A stretch of DNA of 64,000 nucleotides, taken from Acinetobacter radioresistens DSM 6976 = NBRC 102413 = CIP 103788. GTDB taxonomy: Bacteria; Pseudomonadota; Gammaproteobacteria; Pseudomonadales; Moraxellaceae. Below are positions 28,547 through 38,331 of this stretch, one piece after another. The notes under the pieces are model-generated. The model had not been told where the DNA came from, did no database searches, and saw only the letters and a list, made by a program, of their open reading frames with translations. The stretch is from NCBI RefSeq assembly GCF_006757745.1, contig NZ_AP019740.1, positions 2,666,001-2,730,000 on the forward strand. The letters run 5' to 3'. A program made the translations under genes and the position numbers. Numbering within the stretch: the first letter of the stretch is position 1; the number at the start of each line of letters is the position of its first letter.

Positions 28547-29338
28547 ATGAATCAGCAGTTTGCCGTCATTGGTAACCCGATTGAGCAGTCCCGCTCTCCT
28601 GAGCTTCACCAGGCTTTTGCCCAGAAAACCGGCATTCATCTAAATTATGTCAAACAACTGGCAGCACCTGATGCATTTAAAACTTCGGTTGAAGCTTTTT
28701 TTGCACAAGGCGGCCGAGGCATGAATGTGACGGTACCTTTTAAGGAAGAAGCATTTGCCTTATGTGATGTACTGACTGAACGTGCCAAGATTGCCAAAGC
28801 AGTCAATACGTTATGGCGGGAAAATGACCAGCTATATGGAGACAATACCGATGGGCAGGGCTTAGTGGCCGCCATTACTGCTTTGGGCTGGCCATTAAAA
28901 AATAGTCAAATTCTGATTATTGGGGCAGGTGGCGCTACTCGCGGTGTGATATATCCTCTGGCTCAGGCAGGTGCCAGAAAGATTGTTATAGCTAACCGTA
29001 CCTTAAGTCGTGCTGAACAGCTAGTTCAGGATTTGCAGCAAGCCGTACCACAAACCACGTTGCAGGCCATGGCATTAAACGAACTGAGTGGAAACTTTGA
29101 CTTAGTGATTAATGCGACTTCAGCCAGTTTAACTGGTGAAGCATTGGTTCTACCTGAAAGTATGAGCTTTCACTATGCCTATGAGATGGCTTATGGCAAA
29201 GCTTCAAGCTTTCTGGAACAAGCCAAAGCACGCGGAGTAAAGTATGCCGATGGGTATGGCATGCTCGTCGGGCAAGCAATTGAATCATTTTCAATCTGGC
29301 ACAGTGTTAAACCGGAATTGCAGGATTTTCTAGATTAA
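28547..29338 (+). CDS. aroE: shikimate dehydrogenase
   Basis: 263 aa from ATG 28547 (MNQQFAVIGNPIEQSRSPELH); the open frame extends 14 codons upstream from a TTG without support. NADPH-dependent reduction of 3-dehydroshikimate in the chorismate pathway. Substrate-site SxS is in SRSPELH, the catalytic Lys in NVTVPFKEEAF, Asp in GDNTDGQGL, the dinucleotide loop is IGAGGATRGV, and the adenosine-phosphate contact is NRTLSRAEQL. Terminator follows directly. Confidence 0.95.
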   Translation: MNQQFAVIGNPIEQSRSPELHQAFAQKTGIHLNYVKQLAAPDAFKTSVEAFFAQGGRGMNVTVPFKEEAFALCDVLTERAKIAKAVNTLWRENDQLYGDNTDGQGLVAAITALGWPLKNSQILIIGAGGATRGVIYPLAQAGARKIVIANRTLSRAEQLVQDLQQAVPQTTLQAMALNELSGNFDLVINATSASLTGEALVLPESMSFHYAYEMAYGKASSFLEQAKARGVKYADGYGMLVGQAIESFSIWHSVKPELQDFLD

Positions 29339-29342
29339 ATAT

Positions 29343-29370
29343 AAAAAGAACCTCAACTGAGGTTCTTTTT
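29343..29370. terminator. bidirectional terminator aroE / lipoprotein gene
   Basis: AAAAAGAACCTCA / TGAGGTTCTTTTT around CTG-like centre, immediately after the aroE stop and 22 bp past the stop of the convergent gene. Confidence 0.92.
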
Positions 29371-29391
29371 AGAATAGAGAATTAAACTGCC

Positions 29392-31782
29392 TTATTTAAC
29401 ATGCTGCTTTAATTTTTGATAAGTCTCTTGGTATAAATCGAAGTCAATATAATCGGCCTGATCTAAAGTCAGCTGCTGAATACTTCTTACCGAAAGATTA
29501 TTCTGGGTAGTGTCTTTATATGCACGCGCCAGTACTGTTGCGGCTGCTTTCAGAAAGGGACGGCTAGCTGGCTCAACTTCATATTCCTCATTAAAACGCT
29601 GTATATAATACTGAATAAAGAGAGCTTGGGGCTGTTTGTACTGGGTTGCCAGCTTGTTCCAGTTTTGACGGTCTTCAGCACCTGCAATCACTTCCGAGAC
29701 CATTTTGTCTACGCTTTTACCCAAGACCTCATCAAACTGGATACTTTCCTTGAGCTGATGTTTTTCCTGCAAGATTTTAATTTTTGCCAGTTCTTGTGTA
29801 TCTGGTGTGTTCTGATCAACGTCCTGATAACGATACGCATAAACCTGAGAAATTTCTTGTAATGCCTGCGGACTGTAATTCTTCAGCAGTTCTGGCTGTT
29901 GAACTGCCAGTTCCATCAGGAAAACAGTCTGATAAGTTTGCTGGTAAGAATGAGTACGGGCGTAAGTCTTTTCTGCCAGCTTATGTACCTGCTGCTCAAA
30001 ATCAGGCATTTCATTATGAGTATTGGTTCTGGATGACTCATCTTCACCCATAGAGCGCCCCACTCCTTTAATCAGGTTTTCAAACATTGAGCCTTTACTG
30101 ACTTCCTCAATCGACTTGGCATTACGCAACTGGGCACGGTCAATTTTGGTAGCATTACCATAATTTAAAATATCCATGTCAGCTTTTACATCCAGTACAC
30201 CATATTTTTGTGTTGTGTACTGCAAGCCATATTTAATCTGTACTACCCGGCCCTGCTGGTCTAGTCCAACATCCACCTGTAACGGTGTCTGCCGATGAAG
30301 CCCCCTCATTGCCTGCTGTATATCGGATTGGTGATTCTTCCATAAACCGGTAAATTCCTCAGCTGTAGTCAACTGCCGTTTTTCATAAGGGGTAAATACC
30401 TTCTGTAAATTCAGCAAAGCTTCATTGAGACTATAAAGTGTTCCCTTATCTTTTACATTTTTTTGAAAAACATCTAAACCATACTCATTTCGACAAGCAT
30501 TCAGCTGCCCCATAGCAACCTGCTGAGGCTGTTGAAGCAATGCTTGACATTCCTCTTTGGTTAGGTAACCGCTCGCTTCCTCTTCAGCCGCTGTATACGT
30601 CTGCTCTTTAGCAGTATCTAAACGTCCAGAATCTTCTGTCAGTTGGGCTGCATCTCTGCAGTTCTTGTGGCTGTCCGTTATACAACTGGTTTCAACAGCA
30701 CTGTCTGTTGCCATATCAGGATGTTGTAACTGGTTCAAGTGCTCATTAACCAACTGGGTTAATAATACACGTGACTGGTAAGCTTCTGTTTCGGCGCTAC
30801 CACCTATTTCAGAAGATAAAACATCCAGTTCTACCTTGTGTGAAAAGTCATCCTTTTCTCTAGCAGCATCGGTTGCTATTTGATTGTCTTTAGACTGTAC
30901 TGGCATACCTAAGACGGTATGAGATAAGTACCCTTTGTTGAGCTGACTAAACAGACTTGATTGTAAAGAAATAGCTTCAAGAGTGGTATCTAACCGGACT
31001 TTCTCAACCAGGCCTTGTTGACGGTCTTGAGCCGTTAGAGCGAGCGAATGTATCTGTTGCGGCTCTGCTAGCAAGTAAGCGACTGCATTCATCTGCTTAA
31101 TGTACTCAGCCAGCTCTTGCAGGTTTACTTTATTGATATCACTTTTATATTTGGAAAAGTCAATATAGGCAAAGCTGCTCTGACTGTCTTGATTGACCAG
31201 ATAAGGCATAAGCGCAAAATAATTGCTATAGAACTTATAGTCTTTAAAGTCCACGACCATTGGAATTTTGGCTTGTACCAGCAGAGTCGGTTTTTTATAG
31301 GTTGCCGTTAGATTAAGAGACGCCAGTTTCTGGCGATAATGTACCGAACCAGCATAATCAAACTGAATATTACTCAGCAGATTTAACGCCCAAACATCAA
31401 ACTGGCGCCCGGAAGCTGTACTCGCTGCTCTATAACGATCAGCGTCCTTATACATTGCCTGATAAAGTTGCTGCTTTTGTTGTGTTGTAAGAGAAATATG
31501 CTGTTTCTTTAAAAACTGGTCAATCTGCTTTTGCAATGTGTGGTCGAACCGATCCGATTTCTTCTGTTCCTCCTGAGTTTTAGTTATATCTTGTAACGCA
31601 GATGCTTTTACTAAGAACTGGCCACGATAATCATAGCTCGAGGTTTCAAGCATGGAATTAAGACCATGTATCGCGCGCTGTCCAGCACTTTTAGCAGCAT
31701 CTGGACTGGTTTTAATGACATGCTGTGTACACGCCCCCAGACTTAAACCTAACAGGCACAAGGTTAAATATTGTAATTTCAT
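29392..31782 (-). CDS. large hypothetical lipoprotein (796 aa)
   Basis: 796 aa with a clear lipoprotein signal peptide: charged start, hydrophobic core, lipobox LGAC with Cys18. The mature chain is hydrophilic, glutamine- and lysine-rich, and predicted mostly helical by eye. Four cysteines lie in a central segment of about 60 residues (around 372-432: SCITDSHKNC, EECQALL, NACRNEYG), spaced as if to make disulfides. No catalytic motif or family is recognised. Strong codon use like its neighbours argues that it is native. Located between a shared terminator and a divergent acyl-CoA dehydrogenase. Presumably an outer-membrane or periplasmic lipoprotein of the genus. Confidence 0.85.
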   Translation of the reverse strand: MKLQYLTLCLLGLSLGACTQHVIKTSPDAAKSAGQRAIHGLNSMLETSSYDYRGQFLVKASALQDITKTQEEQKKSDRFDHTLQKQIDQFLKKQHISLTTQQKQQLYQAMYKDADRYRAASTASGRQFDVWALNLLSNIQFDYAGSVHYRQKLASLNLTATYKKPTLLVQAKIPMVVDFKDYKFYSNYFALMPYLVNQDSQSSFAYIDFSKYKSDINKVNLQELAEYIKQMNAVAYLLAEPQQIHSLALTAQDRQQGLVEKVRLDTTLEAISLQSSLFSQLNKGYLSHTVLGMPVQSKDNQIATDAAREKDDFSHKVELDVLSSEIGGSAETEAYQSRVLLTQLVNEHLNQLQHPDMATDSAVETSCITDSHKNCRDAAQLTEDSGRLDTAKEQTYTAAEEEASGYLTKEECQALLQQPQQVAMGQLNACRNEYGLDVFQKNVKDKGTLYSLNEALLNLQKVFTPYEKRQLTTAEEFTGLWKNHQSDIQQAMRGLHRQTPLQVDVGLDQQGRVVQIKYGLQYTTQKYGVLDVKADMDILNYGNATKIDRAQLRNAKSIEEVSKGSMFENLIKGVGRSMGEDESSRTNTHNEMPDFEQQVHKLAEKTYARTHSYQQTYQTVFLMELAVQQPELLKNYSPQALQEISQVYAYRYQDVDQNTPDTQELAKIKILQEKHQLKESIQFDEVLGKSVDKMVSEVIAGAEDRQNWNKLATQYKQPQALFIQYYIQRFNEEYEVEPASRPFLKAAATVLARAYKDTTQNNLSVRSIQQLTLDQADYIDFDLYQETYQKLKQHVK

Positions 31783-32025
31783 GAGGTTTTTCTAAACACC
31801 TTATTTATTTATAATTTAAACTAAAAAAACTGCAAATTAATCTGTACAGATAATCCGGCTTATTTTAACAAGCTCAAGTCCTTTTAAGATTGGCAATTGT
31901 GCTTAGATTAGCTTTTCTGACATTTTAATTTTGCTGTCATATCAATGTATTTTTATAGAATTTATGAATAATTGAATACATACACCAGATAATCCAAAAC
32001 AATTTCTAGATTAGGATTAAGACCC

Positions 32026-33849
32026 ATGCCAGCATATAAAGCTCCCCTTCGTGATACACGCTTCTTGATGAATGAAGTTTTTGATTATCCAGCCCATTAC
32101 CAGACTTTATCCAATGGTGAACTGGCTGATAGTGATACCGTCGATATGATTCTAGAAGGTGCAGCAGATTACTGTGAAAATGTAATTTCCCCCCTGTATC
32201 AAACCGGCGATGATGAAGGCTGTCACTGGAACAACGGTGAAGTCACTACCCCTAAAGGCTATAAAGAAGCATATGACCAGTTTGTACAAAGCGGCTGGCA
32301 GGGATTGTCTTATCCGGAGCAGTATGGTGGACAGGGTCTCCCTATGTCACTCAATCTGATCAAGTCGGAAATGATGGGCACAGCCAACTGGGCGTTTACC
32401 ATGTATCCAGGTTTAAGCATGGGTTGCATGAATACTATTTTGCAATTCGGGACTGAAGAGCAGAAAGATATTTATATGCCACCTCTGGTTGCAGGTACCT
32501 GGTCAGGGACCATGTGTTTGACTGAGCCCCAATGCGGTACTGATCTGGGTCAATTAAAGACTAAAGCTGAACCTCAGGCTGATGGTACCTATAAAATAAC
32601 CGGTACCAAAATCTTTATTTCTGCGGGTGAACATGACCTGACTGAAAATATTGTACACATCGTGCTTGCTCGTCTGCCAGATGCACCTGCGGGTACAAAA
32701 GGTATTTCACTGTTCATCGTACCGAAGTTCCTCCCAACTGCTGAAGGAAATGTCGGTGAGCGCAATGCAGTGAACTGCGGTTCAATTGAGCACAAGATGG
32801 GTATCAAGGCCTCTGCAACAGCAGTACTCAACTTTGATAATGCTACCGGTTATCTGATTGGTGAACAAAATAAAGGGCTGCATGCCATGTTTACCTTTAT
32901 GAATACTGCCCGGATCGGGACAGCGGTTCAGGGTATTGCACATGCTGAACTTTCATTCCAAGGCGCACTGCCTTATGCCAAAGAGCGCATGTCAATGCGT
33001 GCCCTGTCCGGTAAAAAAGATCCGGAAAAAGTTGCTGATGCGATTATTCATCATGCTGATGTACGCCGTATGCTACTAACACAAAAAGCTATTGCCGAAG
33101 GTGGCCGTGCCATGATTTATCATGCTGCACAGCTTGCCGATAAAATGACAGATGCCCTTACCCGTGGTGACAATGCTGAATATGAAGAATACGATGATAA
33201 ACTCGGTTTTTATACGCCTATTTTAAAAGGCTTTCTGACCGAACTTGGTCTTGAAGCAGCTAACCATGGTATGCAGGTCTTTGGTGGTCATGGTTATATC
33301 AAAGAATGGGGCATGGAGCAGATCGTTCGTGATGCACGGATTGCCACCTTGTATGAAGGTACAACCGGTGTGCAAGCACTGGATTTGATTGGCCGTAAAG
33401 TTTTGCTGTCTTCTAAAGGTAAAGTCGTTCGTGATTATACCGCTGAAATTTTAAAATTCAGTGGCCGTCATGCACGCAACAAATATATGCGCCGTTTTGC
33501 CTGGGACCTGACTAAAATCTGTGCTCAGTGGAATGCTCTTACTGTACGTATCATGCTGGCTGCACGTAAAGACCGGGATATTGTTTCAAGTGCCTCTTTT
33601 GATTATCTCATGTTCTCTGGATACGCCATGATGGCTTATTTCTGGGCCCAGCAGGCTGCAGTGGCTTCAGAAAAACTTGAATCGGGTGAAGGTAAAGAAA
33701 CTCCTGAATTCTATAAAGCTAAAATCAAGGTTGCAGACTTCTATTTCGAGCGTATGCTGCCACGTGCACAAGGTCATGCTGAAGCTATGGTGAATCCTTC
33801 ACGCACCATGACTTCTCTGGCAGCTGAACATTTCAGCTTTGACTACTAA
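32026..33849 (+). CDS. acyl-CoA dehydrogenase (DmdC/FadE-like large form)
   Basis: 607-aa FAD-dependent acyl-CoA dehydrogenase of the long form with an extra C-terminal domain, like 3-methylmercaptopropionyl-CoA dehydrogenase (DmdC) and related beta-oxidation enzymes. MCLTEPQCGTDLG is the flavin-contact segment, and Glu444 in LYEGTTGVQALDLIGRK is the expected catalytic base. GMQVFGGHGYIKEWG is the second FAD signature. Many Acinetobacter carry several of these; fatty acyl-CoA is the safer substrate guess. Monocistronic with terminator. Confidence 0.92.
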   Translation: MPAYKAPLRDTRFLMNEVFDYPAHYQTLSNGELADSDTVDMILEGAADYCENVISPLYQTGDDEGCHWNNGEVTTPKGYKEAYDQFVQSGWQGLSYPEQYGGQGLPMSLNLIKSEMMGTANWAFTMYPGLSMGCMNTILQFGTEEQKDIYMPPLVAGTWSGTMCLTEPQCGTDLGQLKTKAEPQADGTYKITGTKIFISAGEHDLTENIVHIVLARLPDAPAGTKGISLFIVPKFLPTAEGNVGERNAVNCGSIEHKMGIKASATAVLNFDNATGYLIGEQNKGLHAMFTFMNTARIGTAVQGIAHAELSFQGALPYAKERMSMRALSGKKDPEKVADAIIHHADVRRMLLTQKAIAEGGRAMIYHAAQLADKMTDALTRGDNAEYEEYDDKLGFYTPILKGFLTELGLEAANHGMQVFGGHGYIKEWGMEQIVRDARIATLYEGTTGVQALDLIGRKVLLSSKGKVVRDYTAEILKFSGRHARNKYMRRFAWDLTKICAQWNALTVRIMLAARKDRDIVSSASFDYLMFSGYAMMAYFWAQQAAVASEKLESGEGKETPEFYKAKIKVADFYFERMLPRAQGHAEAMVNPSRTMTSLAAEHFSFDY

Positions 33850-33878
33850 GCTCATCATTTCAATATAAGTTATTCTTT

Positions 33879-33904
33879 AAAAAGAGCGCTTAGGCGCTCT
33901 TTTT
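33879..33904 (+). terminator. terminator of the acyl-CoA dehydrogenase gene
   Basis: AGAGCGC / GCGCTCT stem (33883-33900) with loop TTAG, A-run before and T-run after. Confidence 0.9.
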
Positions 33905-33942
33905 AACTTCAGACTATTATTGATTCTAAATTATTCCAAGTC

Positions 33943-34605
33943 TTAAAACTCTACTGCATCTTTGACCAGTTTATAGGGCTGTTCAGGTAATGGATGCTGC
34001 TGTATAAAAGTCTGTATTACCCGCTGATCATTAGCATGCAAGGTCTTATAGAGATTCATGACCAGATTCTGCTTGGGATCAACACGATAATAAAAATTAA
34101 CCCCCTCAGCGAGGTGCACAATAATTTCATTCTTAGCCTGATCAACAGACCAATGATCTCTGCGATAAAAACGGCGTTGCGCTGTATCAGGCCTGTCTAC
34201 GCCAGGTTGCACCCGGCCAAATGTAGCGATCATACGGTGGGCACTGCCGTCAGGCAGCAAATTTAAAATATATTCTGCCCTTCCTTTGCCACAATTTACA
34301 AAAGCATCCTGACAGGGAACCTGCGTATAGTAACGTCCTGCATACTGTAAATTTGTACTGCGTACTTCTTCATTCTGCTCATTTTGCAGTACTGGCAAAG
34401 ACGCACGGCCTGCAACCTCAGTCAGTTTTCGGCCTGTCACCAAACTTTCATCAGTATAATTTATATTATTCAAAGAAGGGAGCTGACCCTGACTTAGAGG
34501 TGAGCTTTCCCGTGTTTCTGACTGCGAGAGATCACAGCCACCCATCAATGCGCCTAATAACACAATGGTACAGACTCTGGCTAGAACAGGCATTTTTCTA
34601 TTCAT
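33943..34605 (-). CDS. hypothetical lipoprotein
   Basis: 220 aa from ATG 34605 (a GTG directly upstream is also in frame). Lipoprotein signal with LMGGC lipobox (Cys24). The rest contains two cysteines (PCQDAFVNCGKG), a repeated-strand segment GSAHRMIATFGRV and a C-terminal KTLHANDQRVIQ. The middle resembles NlpE-like copper-resistance beta-barrels (CxxC-less) only vaguely, and I do not assign a function. Convergent with the acyl-CoA dehydrogenase gene. Confidence 0.8.
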   Translation of the reverse strand: MNRKMPVLARVCTIVLLGALMGGCDLSQSETRESSPLSQGQLPSLNNINYTDESLVTGRKLTEVAGRASLPVLQNEQNEEVRSTNLQYAGRYYTQVPCQDAFVNCGKGRAEYILNLLPDGSAHRMIATFGRVQPGVDRPDTAQRRFYRRDHWSVDQAKNEIIVHLAEGVNFYYRVDPKQNLVMNLYKTLHANDQRVIQTFIQQHPLPEQPYKLVKDAVEF

Positions 34606-34608
34606 CAC

Positions 34609-34955
34609 TCACTTGTTGGTCCGACGACATTCGGCTTATACAGGCCAATAAATGTATTTTCAATACACTTTTATCATTAAAATCAGGCGTTTCAATACCA
34701 TTGTCGCTCAAGTTAAATTAAATACTCAAAAGAGTAGAGAAGGCATACCAATAAAAATAAAGTCGACTTCCTGAGTTGGAAATAACTTTAAGGGTATTTT
34801 AGTGGTCAAATTATAGAAATTTGAACTCCTGCTTACATAACTTAACCAAGTTACTGAACATACGTCTTTAAAAGGTATTCATTCATCACTATATAAATAT
34901 CGGGGGTAATGATTTTTTCGTTATCAGATTTATTTTTTACAGCGAGGAGACTTCG
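34609..34955. other. intergenic region without recognised gene
   Basis: About 345 bp between a lipoprotein gene (minus) and the PspC gene (plus). It is AT-rich and must hold both divergent promoters. GCGAGGAG precedes the PspC ATG. I see no repeat, operator or RNA motif that stands out. Confidence 0.5.
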
Positions 34956-35225
34956 ATGTCAGATTCTGGCTTATATCGTTCTAACCGACAAAACATGATT
35001 GCCGGCGTAATGGGCGGTATTGCAGAACGTTTTGGCTGGAATGCCAATCTGCTGCGCATCATTTTTGTCTTGATCTCGATTATGAGTGCAGCTTTTCCTG
35101 GAATTCTGGTTTATCTGATTTTATGGCTATTGATGCCTAAACGTGATTATCGTCTGGATGCACCGCCACGAAATTATCAGCAGCCAGTACGTACTGTTTA
35201 TGATGAACATAAAGTAAAACGCTAA
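34956..35225 (+). CDS. PspC domain protein
   Basis: 89 aa with a PspC domain: LYRSNRQNMIAGVMGGIAERFGWN (start), then LLRIIFVLISIMSAAFPGILVYLILWLLMP as one or two membrane helices. PspC proteins sense or respond to envelope stress. The neighbours pspA, pspB and pspF are absent, so a classic phage-shock operon is not present. Strong Shine-Dalgarno GAGGAG, own terminator. Confidence 0.85.
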   Translation: MSDSGLYRSNRQNMIAGVMGGIAERFGWNANLLRIIFVLISIMSAAFPGILVYLILWLLMPKRDYRLDAPPRNYQQPVRTVYDEHKVKR

Positions 35226-35253
35226 ATCGCTCTCCTCTCTAAGTGGTTTGGTC

Positions 35254-35289
35254 GCTACGGTTGTGCCCCTAGACAGCCGTAGCCTTTTT
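35254..35289 (+). terminator. terminator of the PspC gene
   Basis: GCTACGGTTGT / ACAGCCGTAGC, an 11-bp stem with one G-U pair and an 8-nt loop, followed by CTTTTT. Confidence 0.88.
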
Positions 35290-35306
35290 ATTTATCTATC
35301 TATAAA

Positions 35307-36413
35307 TTATGGTTTCTGGCGCAAATGCAGAATTTCTTGCTGCATGGCTGCAATCATATCTGCCCGGCTAATGATTCCAATTAGCTGTTCTGCTTCAACT
35401 ACAGGTATATAGTTAAAAGATTTTTCTACAAAATAGGGCGCCAAATCTTGAATTGGCTGTTCAGGGTGAACTGTCACCACCTTACGGTTCATAATCTGTT
35501 TTACCAGATACTCCCATGATGCCCGGTAATCTGCACCGCGCTTAAACCACTCGACCACATCATATAACGCAAGTGTACCCACCAAATGCTCTGAGGCATT
35601 CACTACGGGCAGACTCATTAAATTGACCTGCTTGAACTTGTCTAAGGCTTTATGAATATCATCGTTTTCATGCAGCACAATGACGTCACGGCTCATAATA
35701 TCACGACAGTGATAGTGTAAAACTATACGTTCATTTGCCCGTTCTTGGGCTTCTAGAATAATTTTTTCCAAGTCATACTGACTGATATCAAGAAGCTCGG
35801 TCTGATGCTCAAGTGCCTGCTGGATATCCTGTGGCTGAATGGTCACCTTCTGGGTAGGCGTCGGGTCTTTGGAACGCTCATTTACCTGCCGTGGATAAGG
35901 ATAATGCCGCCCTAGCAGACGATTAAAAAAAATAGCAAAACCCAGCAATAAAACCGAATTTAGTAATACGGGATAAAATAAAAATTGATAACCCAGATGA
36001 TGTACACCCTCGCCACCTAAAACTGCCGTAATTGCTACAGCTCCGCTAGGCGGATGTAATGAATCTGTAGTCATCATCAAGAAAATAGACAGACCAACGG
36101 CCAAGCTAAACGCAGAAGTAAGATCAGGAATCCATAAAGCACAACTGACACCAATTAATCCGGCAATGGTATTGCCCACCACCATGTTCCAGGGCTGCGC
36201 CAGTGGACTGGCCGGCACTGCAAATAATAAAACCGAGGAAGCACCCATGGGTGCAATATACCAGGCATTGATTCCGCCCAGTGTATACCAGCTAATAATT
36301 GATGAAATCGCCAGTCCCAGCAGAGCGCCACAACCACAGAGTAAGCGCTCTTTTAAAGGCAGCGTTTTAAAATTAGGTTTAAGGGTGTCTAGCCAAAACT
36401 GTGAATTACTCAC
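35307..36413 (-). CDS. HPP-family membrane protein with two CBS domains
   Basis: 368 aa. The N-terminal half has four to five hydrophobic helices and the signature HPPSGAVAITAVLGG of the HPP family (nitrite or anion transport in cyanobacteria and chloroplasts). The C-terminal half (about 235-368) is a tandem CBS pair: ISRDVIVLHENDDI-like and MNRKVVTVHPEQPIQDL, ending IGIISRADMI. CBS pairs bind adenine nucleotides and usually gate transport. GTG start. No neighbour hints at the substrate. Confidence 0.85.
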   Translation of the reverse strand: MSNSQFWLDTLKPNFKTLPLKERLLCGCGALLGLAISSIISWYTLGGINAWYIAPMGASSVLLFAVPASPLAQPWNMVVGNTIAGLIGVSCALWIPDLTSAFSLAVGLSIFLMMTTDSLHPPSGAVAITAVLGGEGVHHLGYQFLFYPVLLNSVLLLGFAIFFNRLLGRHYPYPRQVNERSKDPTPTQKVTIQPQDIQQALEHQTELLDISQYDLEKIILEAQERANERIVLHYHCRDIMSRDVIVLHENDDIHKALDKFKQVNLMSLPVVNASEHLVGTLALYDVVEWFKRGADYRASWEYLVKQIMNRKVVTVHPEQPIQDLAPYFVEKSFNYIPVVEAEQLIGIISRADMIAAMQQEILHLRQKP

Positions 36414-36621
36414 TGCACAACCTGTTCTTGTTAGATAAAAAACAGGGCGAGTATACGCCTAAGCCTTATTAAGGTGCATTGATTTTATATCTTTACAATA
36501 TTGGTTTTTTTGTAAAGCAGTCACAACGCTTCTTAGCGTTACTTAACTTTTCTCGGCTTTATACTTACTTGGCTCTGTTATTTACTCATAATTGATCAGG
36601 GATTAATCAAGACTGGATGAT

Positions 36622-37080
36622 ATGAACAATAAAATCTATAGCAATACAGCTTTAATACGCTCTTTGCTTCTGGCACCGATACCAAGCCTGTTGGTGATTT
36701 TAATTTTCTCGGCAGCCGCCAATGGTGCAGGCCAGTTATCCTCTGTAGTCAGTATTCTGTTTGTAGCTGTCATGATTTATGCAGTTTACTGTATTTTGGC
36801 ATTACCGTTTGCTTACGGCTTATCTCAGCTTATACAGCTCAAATTTCATCTAAATCTGGGAATTATTTTAGTCGGCTCTATAAGTGTATGGTTAATTATG
36901 CTGACTTTATTGCAGCTCATACTCAATCATAATATTTCAATGGGCTGGGAACTTTATTTGAGCGGTGGCTATTATATGATGGCTTTATTGACCGGATTCT
37001 TTTACTGGTTGCTACTTAAATATTTTGATTCACAACCTGCCCCAGCAATTGCACATTTTAACAAGTTAAAAACCTACTGA
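36622..37080 (+). CDS. hypothetical membrane protein
   Basis: 152 aa with four predicted transmembrane helices (about 16-36, 42-66, 80-104, 115-138). No conserved motif or family is recognised. Short cytosolic tail. AT-rich surroundings contain a small AACGC/GCGTT hairpin about 90 bp upstream. It is alone on its strand between the HPP gene and glyQ. Confidence 0.7.
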   Translation: MNNKIYSNTALIRSLLLAPIPSLLVILIFSAAANGAGQLSSVVSILFVAVMIYAVYCILALPFAYGLSQLIQLKFHLNLGIILVGSISVWLIMLTLLQLILNHNISMGWELYLSGGYYMMALLTGFFYWLLLKYFDSQPAPAIAHFNKLKTY

Positions 37081-37341
37081 TGAATAGTTGAAGGACAGGA
37101 ATTTCGCTATAGCTGAATCAGGTTTTATGCTGGTTTATTTTCTAGAATCCAGGTTTAAATATCTGCTTGGTGGAATTTTATCTGTACAAAAAAGCTGAAC
37201 TGATTTTAATAATAAGCCTAGTCTGACTTGAAAATTCTGCTTTAACTCATGATTCGCACTCTTAAATAGAATTCTTTGCCACTCCCCTGCAAATTCCCTA
37301 TACTTAGGGACAATTTTTTCTCATATTCTAGTGGATGCTAC

Positions 37342-38331
37342 ATGAGTCGCGCCATATCACATATTGATACATTTCAAGGCTTAATTCTTGCCTTACAAAA
37401 TTACTGGGCCGAGCAAGGCTGCGTCGTATTACAACCTTACGACATGGAAATGGGTGCAGGTACTTTCCACACTGCGACTTTTCTGCGTGCATTAGGCCCT
37501 GAAACCTGGAATGCGGCTTATGTCCAGCCATCACGCCGTCCTAAAGATGGACGTTACGGTGAGAATCCAAACCGTCTACAGCATTATTACCAATTCCAGG
37601 TAGTGCTGAAGCCTAATCCGGATAATATCCAGCAGCTTTATCTGGATTCATTAAAAGCTATTGGTATTGATACGCTAACACATGATATCCGTTTTGTAGA
37701 AGACAACTGGGAATCTCCAACACTTGGCGCTTGGGGCTTGGGCTGGGAAGTCTGGCTGAACGGTATGGAAGTGACACAGTTTACCTATTTCCAGCAGGTT
37801 GGTGGCGTAGAGTGCTATCCGGTTACAGGTGAAATTACTTACGGTCTTGAGCGTCTGGCCATGTACCTGCAAGGTGTAGACTCGGTTTATGATCTGGTCT
37901 GGACCAAAGGCCAGTTTGGTACGGTCACTTACGGCGATGTGTTTCACCAGAATGAAGTAGAACAGTCTACTTATAACTTCGAATATGCGCCAGTTGAAAA
38001 ACTATTTGAACTATTTGATTTTTACGAAACTGAAGCCAGCCGTTTAATGGAAGCAGAACTTCCACTACCGGCATACGAACAGGTGATCAAAGCTTCACAT
38101 AGCTTTAACCTGCTTGATGCACGTGGTGCGATTTCTGTGACTGAACGTCAGCGCTATATTTTGCGTGTACGTACACTGGCCCGTGCCATTGCACAAAGTT
38201 ATGTACAGGCCCGTGCCAAACTAGGCTTCCCGATGGCCGAGCCTCATCTGCGTGATGAAGTCTTGGCCCAGCTTAAAGCTCAAGCGGAAAATGATGCTGC
38301 TCAGGCAGAAAAATCAGCGGAGAACAAATAA
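37342..38331 (+). CDS. glyQ: glycyl-tRNA synthetase alpha subunit
   Basis: 329 aa from ATG 37342 ([18 protein letters not shown]); the 22-codon upstream extension is not conserved. Catalytic subunit of the alpha2beta2 class II synthetase that charges tRNA-Gly. Signature [21 protein letters not shown] and motif-like [20 protein letters not shown] plus [20 protein letters not shown]. The stop TAA overlaps the glyS ATG by one base. Confidence 0.97.
   Translation: MSRAISHIDTFQGLILALQNYWAEQGCVVLQPYDMEMGAGTFHTATFLRALGPETWNAAYVQPSRRPKDGRYGENPNRLQHYYQFQVVLKPNPDNIQQLYLDSLKAIGIDTLTHDIRFVEDNWESPTLGAWGLGWEVWLNGMEVTQFTYFQQVGGVECYPVTGEITYGLERLAMYLQGVDSVYDLVWTKGQFGTVTYGDVFHQNEVEQSTYNFEYAPVEKLFELFDFYETEASRLMEAELPLPAYEQVIKASHSFNLLDARGAISVTERQRYILRVRTLARAIAQSYVQARAKLGFPMAEPHLRDEVLAQLKAQAENDAAQAEKSAENK

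Noticed and set aside
34956..35225. Phage-shock (psp) operon
   Set aside because: Only a single PspC-domain gene is present; no pspA, pspB or pspF nearby.
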